From G963667675 sp964291545 (lineage in GTDB: Bacteria; Chloroflexota; Dehalococcoidia; Lucifugimonadales; UBA3495), in contig OZ219861.1 of NCBI GenBank assembly GCA_964291545.2, positions 992,001 to 1,056,000 of the forward strand: 64,000 bases of DNA. Direction: 5' to 3'. The notes under the pieces are model-generated. The model was given only the letters and a program-made list of their open reading frames with translations. It ran no database searches and had not been told where the DNA came from. Every line of letters starts with the position of its first letter. The stretch's first letter is position 1. Positions 40,838 to 48,645 of the stretch are shown here, piece by piece. Position numbers and translations under genes: made by a program.

Positions 40838-41407
40838 GTGCGCCTGATCGTCGGCCTGGGCAACCCGGGTCTGAAGTACCAAGGCACCAGGCACAACCTG
40901 GGGTTCCGCTGCGTAGACTTAATGGCCGAAAAGTGGTCAATTTCCATCAAAGAGCGGCGGCCCAAGGTGGTCCTGGGGCAGGGCGTCCACGCCGGTCAAG
41001 ACGTGGTGCTGGCCAAGCCCCGGAACTTCATGAACAACAGCGGGGAATGCGTCGCCTATTTGCAGACCCGTTTCGCCGTCCCCCTGGACCAGATCATGGT
41101 GGTCTACGACGATATGGAGCTGCCCTTGGGCCGCCTGCGCATCCGGCCTTCCGGCAGCGACGGCGGGCACCGGGGGGTGCAGTCCATAATATCCGCCCTG
41201 GGCACTGTTGCCTTTCCCAGGATGCGATTGGGGATAGGCCAGCCAGCGCTGGAAGAAGACCCGGTTGACTTCGTCCTTGGCCGGTTTTCCGACGAGGAAT
41301 CGGACATCATTGGCCCCGCCGTGGAGGCCGCGGTGACGGCGATGGACTGCTGGCTGACGGAAGGCATCGACGCTGCCATGAACCGGTTCAATAGGCTGGA
41401 GGCCTAG
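40838..41407 (+). CDS. pth: Peptidyl-tRNA hydrolase
   Basis: Releases tRNA from drop-off peptidyl-tRNA. The 189-residue protein has IVGLGNPGLKYQGTRHNLGF, whose Asn and His are catalytic, KPRNFMNNSGECVAYLQTRF and MVVYDDMELPLGRLRIRPSG with the catalytic Asp, then GGHRGVQSIISALG. The GTG at 40838 is chosen because the conserved RLIVGLGNPG starts right there; a TTG two codons earlier and a GTG at 40781 remain possible. It follows ligA closely, in a likely operon. Confidence 0.93.
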   Translation: MRLIVGLGNPGLKYQGTRHNLGFRCVDLMAEKWSISIKERRPKVVLGQGVHAGQDVVLAKPRNFMNNSGECVAYLQTRFAVPLDQIMVVYDDMELPLGRLRIRPSGSDGGHRGVQSIISALGTVAFPRMRLGIGQPALEEDPVDFVLGRFSDEESDIIGPAVEAAVTAMDCWLTEGIDAAMNRFNRLEA

Positions 41408-41460
41408 GGCTGGGCCGTTGCCGGAGGCCGGCACAAGCCATTGGGAAACCCTGCGGCTTG

Positions 41461-43473
41461 ATGAATCGACAGGGAATGCGCCCTCACCAGTGCATACCCG
41501 TCATTCTCCTGGTCTTCCTCCTGGCCGGATGCAACGAAGCCGCTGGGCCATCCGCCGCGCCGTCGATCAGCCCTACCCAGACCGAGAGCGCCCCGACAGA
41601 GACGGCGGCTGCTCCTGTAGCCCCAACGGTCTTGCCAACCTCTCCCTCACCTTCGGCAACGCCAATCCCGGTGACGCCGTCTCTGTCGTTGGCAACCGAC
41701 GCCCCGACGCCGGCGCCGGCAACCCCGGAGCGGACGCCAAGGACCAAGTTCCCCGAACCTCCCGAGCGGGACCTGTACCGGCTGACGGCCGAACTGAAAG
41801 GGGTCGACGTGGCCGAGGGAGACAGGGTGGTGAATCCTACGCCGGTGAGTTATGCGGCGGGAAGACAGGACACATTCTGGCTGGTGGACATATTGGACTT
41901 GGAAGTGTACTCAAGCAGGTTCGATCTGCGGTTGGTGACGCCTCACGCCTACTGGTATTTCGAGGAAGGACTGCCCGTCCGCCAGGCAGACCTGGAACGA
42001 ATGGCCGCCGGTTTCGAGGAGGTGGTCTACCCGCGGGTCACCGGCGCCTTCGGCCGGGAGTGGACGCCGGGGGTGGACAACGACCCTCACCTGACCATAC
42101 TGAACGCCAACTTGGCGGGAGTTGGAGGGTATTACAGTTCTACCGACGAGTATCCCGCCGGCGTCAGAGCGTATAGCAATGAACGGGAAATGATTTACAT
42201 CAACGCCGGGGCAATTCCGGTCACCTCGCCCAGGTATCTCGAGGTGCTGGCCCACGAACTGCAGCACGCGGTCCACTGGAACGCCGATGCATCGGAAGAT
42301 ACCTGGGTCAACGAAGGCCTTTCCGAGCTGGCGGTTACCGTTGCCGGGTTCGGCCAGTCCAGCGTCTACCGATTCTTACGTTCTCCACCGACGTCATTGG
42401 TGCACTGGCCGCTGTTGCCCGTGGGCTCGGGAGCCAACTACGGCGCCGCTTCGCTATTCATGCATTATCTCGTCGACCACTACGGCAATATAGACGACGT
42501 AAGGCCGCTGCTGGAGGAGCCGGCGGACGGCATTGCGGGCATCGACGCCTATTTGGAGAAGTCCGGCTATGATGTGGACTTTCATGACGTGTTCGGGGAC
42601 TGGGCAGCGGCAAACGTCCTGGACGAGGACCGGGGGATCCACGGCTACTCTACGCTGGAGGTCGGGATCGGGCGAACGCGGCGCGTGACCGATTTTTCCG
42701 AGTTCAGCTCAAGTATCCCCCAATACGCCGTGGAATACGTGACCTTGGACTCATTCCAAGGGCCGCTGGAAATCAGTTTCACAGGGCCTATAGAGAACAA
42801 GTTGCTGCCCGCCGACGTCGCTCCCGGCGGCTGCTGGTGGAGCAACTTAGGCGATTCGATAAGCTCCACGCTAACCAGGCCGGTGGACTTAACGGGGATG
42901 GAACGGGCGACTTTGGAGTACCGGGTATGGTTCGAGATCGAGGAAGACTGGGATTACGGGTATTTGCAAGTATCCGTGGACGGCGGAAAGAGATGGGACA
43001 TTCTGGAGACGCCGCATACCACTGCAGAGAATCCCATCGGCGCCAACTTCGGCATGGGCTATACTGGCGACAGCGGCGGCTGGATTGACGAAAGTGTGGA
43101 CCTTACCCGCTACACAGGGCAAGAAGTCCATCTGCGGTTCCAATACGTTACCGACGATGCGATACACGGGTCTGGGATCTGCGTGAGAGGGGTTTCCATC
43201 CCGGAGTTGGGCGCGTCTATGGAACCGGATGCATGGACAGCTGAAGGGTTCGTGCTCACCGACAACAGCGTGAAGCAGGACTACATCGTGCAAGTGATTC
43301 AGACAGGACAGGTCAATAAAGTGACTCAAATGCGGTTGGACGAGAGCAATTCTGGTTCGGTGGTCATTGCCGCGCCTGCGGAGTCTGACCAAATAGTCGT
43401 AGCCGTAGCCGCCGTGGCGCCGAAGACGCGGCTGAAAGCGGAATACGCACTGGCAGTGAAGCCGGCGGGCTAA
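41461..43473 (+). CDS. Secreted zinc metalloprotease lipoprotein (immune inhibitor A-like)
   Basis: A 670-residue exported lipoprotein. The signal is MNRQGMRPHQCIPVILLVFL followed by LAGC (lipidated Cys about 24), then a Pro/Thr/Ser-rich linker to about residue 100. The catalytic domain has HELQHAVHWNADASEDTWVNEGLSE: HExxH at about 265-269 with a downstream Glu in NEGLSE as third zinc ligand, as in gluzincin-type proteases. The C-terminal half has CWWSNLGDSISSTLTRPVDL and repeated beta-sandwich segments (GMERATLEYRVWFEIEEDWD) resembling the jelly-roll part of immune inhibitor A (M6) proteases. The start may be TTG at 41458 or ATG at 41461. Probably degrades extracellular protein. Confidence 0.84.
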   Translation: MNRQGMRPHQCIPVILLVFLLAGCNEAAGPSAAPSISPTQTESAPTETAAAPVAPTVLPTSPSPSATPIPVTPSLSLATDAPTPAPATPERTPRTKFPEPPERDLYRLTAELKGVDVAEGDRVVNPTPVSYAAGRQDTFWLVDILDLEVYSSRFDLRLVTPHAYWYFEEGLPVRQADLERMAAGFEEVVYPRVTGAFGREWTPGVDNDPHLTILNANLAGVGGYYSSTDEYPAGVRAYSNEREMIYINAGAIPVTSPRYLEVLAHELQHAVHWNADASEDTWVNEGLSELAVTVAGFGQSSVYRFLRSPPTSLVHWPLLPVGSGANYGAASLFMHYLVDHYGNIDDVRPLLEEPADGIAGIDAYLEKSGYDVDFHDVFGDWAAANVLDEDRGIHGYSTLEVGIGRTRRVTDFSEFSSSIPQYAVEYVTLDSFQGPLEISFTGPIENKLLPADVAPGGCWWSNLGDSISSTLTRPVDLTGMERATLEYRVWFEIEEDWDYGYLQVSVDGGKRWDILETPHTTAENPIGANFGMGYTGDSGGWIDESVDLTRYTGQEVHLRFQYVTDDAIHGSGICVRGVSIPELGASMEPDAWTAEGFVLTDNSVKQDYIVQVIQTGQVNKVTQMRLDESNSGSVVIAAPAESDQIVVAVAAVAPKTRLKAEYALAVKPAG

Positions 43474-43496
43474 CCGGCCGAGCCGGGAATCTATCG

Positions 43497-44510
43497 ATGA
43501 AGCTATCTCTGTGCATCTCGGGGTGCGGCAACTTCGCCAAGACCTTTGCCCGAGCCATGGACGTATTGCGGGACGAGGTGGAACTGTTCTTTGCCAGCAG
43601 GGACTTGCGACGGGCGGAAGACTTTGCCGAGGCCCATGGCGGCAGCGGGGCCTTCGGGTCCTACGAGGAAGCCGCGGCGGACCCGCGGGTGCAGGCCATG
43701 TACATCTGCACGCCCCATCACTTGCACCGTGAACACGCCGTCATGGCGGCTCGGGCCGGCAAGCACATTCTGGTGGAGAAGCCCATCGCCTTGTCTATCA
43801 AAGAAGCCCGCGACATGGTGGCGGAGGCGCGGCGGGCGGGGGTGACCCTCATGGTCGCCGAGAACTACCGTTACATGTCCGGGGTGCGCCTCGCCAAGGA
43901 GATCATTGACTCAGGCGCCCTGGGCGACCTGCGCCTGGTTCAGCTTCAAGAAGAAGCGGCAATGGTCCCTGGAGGCTGGAGGGGCCGGCAAAGTTCGAGC
44001 GGCGGCGGCGTGCTCATAGACGGCGGCATCCACAAGGTAGACATCCTGGTCCACCTGTCGGGCATGCCCCGGCAGGTGTTTGCTTCCCCGCTGCCCACAG
44101 CCCCGTCCGCCCTGGAGGTCGAGAACGGCGTGGTGATCATGACCAAAACAGCCGAAGGCGTGGTGGGCGTCATCAACCACGCCTGGACCGCGGCCAAGAG
44201 TCCTGGGCCGCAGTGGGTATCCGTGTCCGGGCTGCAGGGACGCCTGTACTTTGAAATGGGTGCGTTCCGGCCGGCGTCGGATGACGGCGAGGAACAACTT
44301 ACGCTGACGTGGGATGACGGCCGGGAACAACGCACAGTGGCGTTGGAACCCGACCATTACGGGTTGGTCCCAATGGTCCGGGAGTTTCGGAGCAGTATCC
44401 TGGAAGGGAGAGAACCCCTGACCTCCGGCGCCGCGGGAATTGCTGCCTTGTCAGTGGTGCTGAGGGCGTACGAGTCGATGGAGAGCGGGGCTTCTGTGGA
44501 GTTGGGTTGA
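43497..44510 (+). CDS. Gfo/Idh/MocA-family oxidoreductase
   Basis: A 337-residue NAD(P)-dependent dehydrogenase of the glucose-fructose/inositol 2-dehydrogenase family. The N-terminal Rossmann domain begins LSLCISGCGNFAKTFARAMD (the GxGxxxA-type loop), and the diagnostic HVLVEKPIA-like motif appears as GKHILVEKPIALSIKEARDM (about 89-108), where the Lys-Pro contacts the cofactor. The C-terminal domain shows GGGVLIDGGIHKVDILVHLS with the conserved His region. Substrate unknown; sugars, inositols or related polyols are typical. Confidence 0.88.
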   Translation: MKLSLCISGCGNFAKTFARAMDVLRDEVELFFASRDLRRAEDFAEAHGGSGAFGSYEEAAADPRVQAMYICTPHHLHREHAVMAARAGKHILVEKPIALSIKEARDMVAEARRAGVTLMVAENYRYMSGVRLAKEIIDSGALGDLRLVQLQEEAAMVPGGWRGRQSSSGGGVLIDGGIHKVDILVHLSGMPRQVFASPLPTAPSALEVENGVVIMTKTAEGVVGVINHAWTAAKSPGPQWVSVSGLQGRLYFEMGAFRPASDDGEEQLTLTWDDGREQRTVALEPDHYGLVPMVREFRSSILEGREPLTSGAAGIAALSVVLRAYESMESGASVELG

Positions 44511-44561
44511 TCTTAGTGGCGCCGGCTGTCGCAAAGCCGATTGTGGCTCTCCCACTCCGGT

Positions 44562-45377
44562 TCAAGAAACGCTAATCTCCAGGCGGCAGTGGTCGCTGGA
44601 ACCCCACTGCTCCGGCTCATTCAGCGCGTGTACTGACACGGATTCGACCATTTCTTTAGAAGCGAACACGAAGTCTAGCTGGCGCGTTGCGGTGGCCGCG
44701 GATTTCCTGTGGCGGTAAGTGGGTACGTTCTTGCTGTCGGGGGGTAGTTCATCGGGCCACGGCTCCGCCGGTCGCCCGTTGGGGGCTTGGGGTCCCACGA
44801 AAGACATTCCCAGCGCCTCCATCCTGTCGAATACCGTTCCGTACCGCGATGCCCAATATTCATCACCGCCGTCTCCGTAGCCATGGAGAATGTTAAGGTC
44901 GCCGGCAGCCAGGACGCGGTGACCTTCTTGCCTTGAGACGAAGCTGGAGATATCGGATACGAGGCGGTGGGCCGACGCATCAGAGAAGATATAGCTGTTG
45001 TCCGAGGAAGCGTAGGGATACTCCCACATGGCGTACATTGAGACGGCGACAAACGGCTCGATATCGGCTGGCGTAACTAAAGCGGCGGTCAGTGTGCCGG
45101 GGCGGCTTACCGGTAGTTCTCCTGAACCCTCATCGCCCAGCGCGTTGGCCTTAATCCACTTAACTATGACCTGCCCAGAGAGCTTAACGATGGCAGTGCG
45201 GCGCTTCCAACCGACCCATCCGGCGGTCCGCCAAGGCGCAGGGTCGGCTTCGATTGACTTGGCGAGCTCCGGCGGCGGCTCACTCGCTTCTTGTAACAGG
45301 GCGAGGTCCGCATCTGATTCCGCCAAGCAACGCCAAGGGTCTTCCATGCCGTTAATGTTCCAGGAGACGATCTTCAC
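44562..45377 (-). CDS. Endonuclease/exonuclease/phosphatase (EEP) family protein
   Basis: A 271-residue DNase I-fold protein. Catalytic blocks of the family are visible: MKIVSWNINGMEDPWRCLAE (Asn), ADLALLQEAS (Glu), LAAGDLNILHGYGDG (Asp-x-Asn) and the end WGSSDHCRLEISVS (Asp-His). It resembles ExoIII/APE-like enzymes, but the middle region, including VSQYAMWEYP-like text around residue 110-125, does not match DNA-repair ExoIII closely, so the target may be DNA, RNA or a phosphoester. Ends convergently with the Gfo gene (51-bp gap) and is 25 bp downstream of glnA on the same strand. Confidence 0.85.
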   Translation of the reverse strand: MKIVSWNINGMEDPWRCLAESDADLALLQEASEPPPELAKSIEADPAPWRTAGWVGWKRRTAIVKLSGQVIVKWIKANALGDEGSGELPVSRPGTLTAALVTPADIEPFVAVSMYAMWEYPYASSDNSYIFSDASAHRLVSDISSFVSRQEGHRVLAAGDLNILHGYGDGGDEYWASRYGTVFDRMEALGMSFVGPQAPNGRPAEPWPDELPPDSKNVPTYRHRKSAATATRQLDFVFASKEMVESVSVHALNEPEQWGSSDHCRLEISVS

Positions 45378-45402
45378 TGAGGACCCTTGTGGCGAAGGCG
45401 GG

Positions 45403-46740
45403 CTAAAGCGTCGGCAGGTAGCGGGCCACTTCGTAGTCGGTGACGGTGGCCCGGTATTCCTCCCATTCCATTCGCTTGTTGCGGATGACGCTGTTCAAGA
45501 TGTGCTCGCCCAGCGTGTTCCTGAGCAGCTCCCCTTCTTCGGCCTCGGTTATGGCTTCACTCAGGCTCCCCGGCAGGGTCTTGATGCCCCGTGCCAGACG
45601 CTCGTCGGGTGTCATGGCGTTGACGTTGCCCTCCACCTGGGGCGGCAGAGGGTATTCTTCCTCGACGCCCCTCATTCCCGCGCCCAGCATGGCGCTGAAG
45701 GCCAGGTAGGGATTGCAGGCGGGGTCAGGAGCGCGGTATTCGACCCGCATGGAATTCTCATAGCCCGGCTTGTACGAGGGCACCCGGACCAAGTCCGACC
45801 GGTCCACGTGGGCCCAGGACACGTATACGGGAGCTTCATACCCGGGGACCAGGCGCTTGTAGGAGTTTACCCACTGGTTGGTCACCAGGGTGATTTCGGT
45901 TGCGTGCCGGAGCAATCCGGCGATAAAGCGTTTGCCAACCAGCGACAGGCGGTGGTCGTCGTCGTGGTCGAAAAAGGCGTTCTTGTTGCCGCGGAACAGG
46001 GACTGGTGGGTGTGCATACCCGAGCCGTTCTTGCCGGCAATGGGCTTGGGCATGAATGACGCATGGGCCCCTTGCTGCTGGGCCAGCTCTTTAATGACCA
46101 GCTTGGCGGTCATGACGTTGTCGGCCATGGTCAGGGCGTCGGTGTATTGCAGGTCTATCTCGTGCTGGCCTGGCGCACCTTCGTGATGGGAGTATTTTAC
46201 GGGTATGCCCATGTCGGCCAGGTTGAGCACGGTGTCCCGGCGCATGTCGTTGGCGGGTTGGCTGGAGAGCTGATCAAAGTACCCGCTGGAGTCCAGCGGT
46301 TGGGCGGAGTCGGAGTCCCGGAAGTAGAAATACTCCAACTCGGGCCCGACGTAGTAGGTGAACCCGGCCTGGGCAAGGCTTTCCAGGTTGCGCTTTAGGG
46401 CGTACCTGGGATCTCCTATGAATGGCTCTCCGCTGGGGGAGCGAATGTCGCAGAACATCCGGGCCACGGCGTTCTGGCGGGGCCTCCACGGCAGCACGGC
46501 GAAGGTGGAGGGGTCGGGAAAGGCCCGCATGTCGCTCTCACCGATACGGGCGAAGCCCTCGATGGCGTTGCCGTCGAAGCCCACGCCCTGCTCGATGGCG
46601 TCTTCCAGGTCGTCGACGTCGATGGTGAATCCCTTGAGGTTACCCAATATGTCGGTAAACCAAAGGCGGACGAACTTGACGTCGTTTTCCCGTGCGCTCC
46701 TCAGGACAAAGTCCCTTTCGGCGGCGCCGTTTTCTACCAT
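45403..46740 (-). CDS. glnA: Glutamine synthetase, type I (second copy)
   Basis: Makes glutamine from glutamate, ammonia and ATP. The 445-residue protein has VGFDGNAIEGFARIGESDM, YYVGPELEYFYFRDSD with the metal-binding Glu, HHEGAPGQHEIDLQYTDALT, MPKPIAGKNGSGMHTHQSLF, the ATP/flap region and RVEYRAPDPACNPYLAFSAM. The region where adenylylated enzymes carry Tyr reads EGNVNAMTPDERLARGIKT, with Asn in its place, so control by adenylylation is unlikely. It is intact, unlike the neighbour upstream. A GlnA-like or gamma-glutamyl-ligase role is an alternative, given the shorter length (445 versus about 470). Confidence 0.9.
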   Translation of the reverse strand: MVENGAAERDFVLRSARENDVKFVRLWFTDILGNLKGFTIDVDDLEDAIEQGVGFDGNAIEGFARIGESDMRAFPDPSTFAVLPWRPRQNAVARMFCDIRSPSGEPFIGDPRYALKRNLESLAQAGFTYYVGPELEYFYFRDSDSAQPLDSSGYFDQLSSQPANDMRRDTVLNLADMGIPVKYSHHEGAPGQHEIDLQYTDALTMADNVMTAKLVIKELAQQQGAHASFMPKPIAGKNGSGMHTHQSLFRGNKNAFFDHDDDHRLSLVGKRFIAGLLRHATEITLVTNQWVNSYKRLVPGYEAPVYVSWAHVDRSDLVRVPSYKPGYENSMRVEYRAPDPACNPYLAFSAMLGAGMRGVEEEYPLPPQVEGNVNAMTPDERLARGIKTLPGSLSEAITEAEEGELLRNTLGEHILNSVIRNKRMEWEEYRATVTDYEVARYLPTL

Positions 46741-46997
46741 TGCAAACCCTCCTCGGGAGAAGACCAGGATGTCCCTATTGTACCCGCGAGGAGTTTTAGA
46801 GGAAACCTCCAGGCCTCGCTAGCGCGTGCATTATTTCTCCGATGCGCCCAACCGCGGCGATGTACCGGCCTGTGGCGCAGGGGCAATGCGGCTCTGGCTG
46901 CCGGGCAATGGCATGGCATGAGAGCGATGGCGCCAAGAGGGCGCGGCGGGAGCGGGGGCGGATTCCCCAACCGGAGCGAGCTTAGTCCTGCCCTGGG

Positions 46998-48421
46998 CTA
47001 AGTGTCCATGTACAGGAAGAACTCGTGGGGGTGGGGGCGCAGCCGCATTGCGTCTACGTCGTTGCGCTTGTAGTCCAGCCACGTTCCTATCAGGTCGTCG
47101 GTGAACACGTCGCCGCGCAGCAGGAACTCGTGGTCGCTTTCCAAGGCGGCCAGGGCCTGGTCCAGCGAACCGGGAACCTGGCGGATCATCGCCAGGTCGG
47201 CGGCGGACATCTCGTAGAGGTTCTGGTCCACCGGGTCGGGCGGCTCAATCTCGTTGATGACGCCGTCCAGTCCGGCCATCAGCATCGCGGCAAAGGCCAG
47301 GTACGGGTTGCAGGACGGATCGGGCGCCCGGAACTCCAGCCTGCGGGCGTTGGGGCTGTTGGAGTAGGTGGGAATGCGGATGCAGGCCGAGCGGTTGCGC
47401 ACGGAGTAGACCAGGTTGACGGGAGCTTCGAACCCCGGAACCAGCCGCTTGTAGCTGTTGGTGGTGGGGGCGCAGAAGCCCAGCAGCGCCGGGGCGTGGG
47501 TGAGCAGCCCGCCGATGTAGTGCCGGCAGGTGGCCGACAGCATTGCGTAGCCGTCCTTGTCGTAGAACAGGTTGGCGCCGTCTTTCCACAGGCTCTGGTG
47601 GGTGTGCATTCCGGTGCCGTTGTCGCCGAAGAGGGGCTTGGGCATGAAGGTGGCCACCTTGCCGTGGGCCCGGGCTACGTTCTTGACCACGTACTTGAGC
47701 AGCGCCACGGTGTCGGCCGTCTTGGTCAGGCTGTCGAAACGGACGTCTATTTCGGCCTGGCCGGCGGTGGCTACTTCGTGGTGGTGCTTCTCAACGATGA
47801 TGCCAAAGTGTTCGATCTTCTGCACCATCTCGGAGCGGATGTCCTGGAAGGTGTCGAAGGGAGGGGCGGGGAAATAGCCCTCTTTGTTGCGGGGGCGGTA
47901 GGCGAGGTTGTTCTCGCCGTTGACGGTATATTCCGCGCCGGTGTTCCAGAACCCCTCGTCGGAGTCGATGAAGTAGTAGCCGGAGTTTATGTTCTGGTCG
48001 AAGCGCGCGGAGTCGAACACGAAGAACTCGGGCTCGGCCCCCAGTAGCTGGTGTCGGCGATGCCGCTGTCCTTCAAATAGGCCTCCGCCTTGTGGGCCAC
48101 GTGGCGAGGGTCGCGGGTAAACGAGGAGCGGGTTACCGGGTCGAGAATGTCGCAGATGACGTGGAGGGTCGGAATTTCGAAAAACGGGTCGACGTATGCG
48201 GTGGAGGTGTCCGGGATGAGGAGCATGTCGCTCTCGTCGATGGACTTGAAACCGCGAATGCTGGAGCCGTCGAACCCGTAGCCCTCGGCGATGTTGTCCT
48301 CGGTGAACTCGCTCAGGGGTATGGACACGTGCTGAAGGGTGCCGGGAAGGTCGGTGAACTTGAGGTCGATGATGCCTATGCCTTCTTTCCGGCAGAACTC
48401 GATTGCTTCTTGTGGGGTCAT
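46998..48421 (-). pseudogene. glnA: Glutamine synthetase type I, interrupted by a frameshift
   Basis: The N-terminal 125 residues from the ATG at 48421 (MTPQEAIEFCRKEGIGIIDL, GFDGSSIRGFKSIDESDMLL, up to IADTSYWG) and a second ORF (from about 48036 down to 46998, FVFDSARFDQNINSGYYFID and on to ELRPHPHEFFLYM-like end) together make one full GSI of about 474 residues, the usual length. The break is at the run of five C on the plus strand (48038-48042): minus-strand TACTGGGGGCCGAGCCCGAG needs one more base to read YWGPEPEF. The rest is well conserved, with HHHEVATAGQAEIDVRFDSL, KPLFGDNGTGMHTHQS and NLYEMSAAD containing a Tyr at the adenylylation site. This is either a sequencing/assembly error or a recent mutation. 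Confidence 0.85.
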
Positions 48422-48519
48422 CGGCTCAATTTCCTCCTGGCATCTATCCCGGCATAGATGTGCGAAGCAGCGCCTACGGATAAGCTCTAACACTCGTGTT
48501 ACAACAGGTTTTCCGACTT

Positions 48520-48536
48520 GTTAATTTAATGTTAAC
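48520..48536. promoter_or_regulatory. AT-rich inverted repeat upstream of glnA
   Basis: GTTAA-TTTAATG-TTAAC is an exact inverted repeat standing out from GC-rich surroundings, about 100 bp upstream of the frameshifted glnA and upstream of dxs on the other side. It resembles TnrA/GlnR-type half-sites only loosely, so a nitrogen operator is a guess. Confidence 0.35.
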
Positions 48537-48555
48537 TGTGCGGCAGTCACGCAAC

Positions 48556-48584
48556 TTGTAATATGGGCCACATACGCCTAGAAT
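48556..48584 (+). promoter_or_regulatory. Sigma70-type promoter for dxs
   Basis: TTGTAA (48556-48561), a 17-bp spacer and TAGAAT (48579-48584), 62 bp before the dxs ATG. Confidence 0.6.
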
Positions 48585-48645
48585 TATCTGGCGCAAAGCT
48601 GCGGTGTGCCTGCGCGTCAGTTGACACTTGCCAAGGAGTTCCGAC

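Noticed and set aside
47025..48047. 340-residue plus-strand ORF across the glutamine synthetase gene
   Set aside because: Val/Gly-rich antisense shadow of a well-conserved enzyme.
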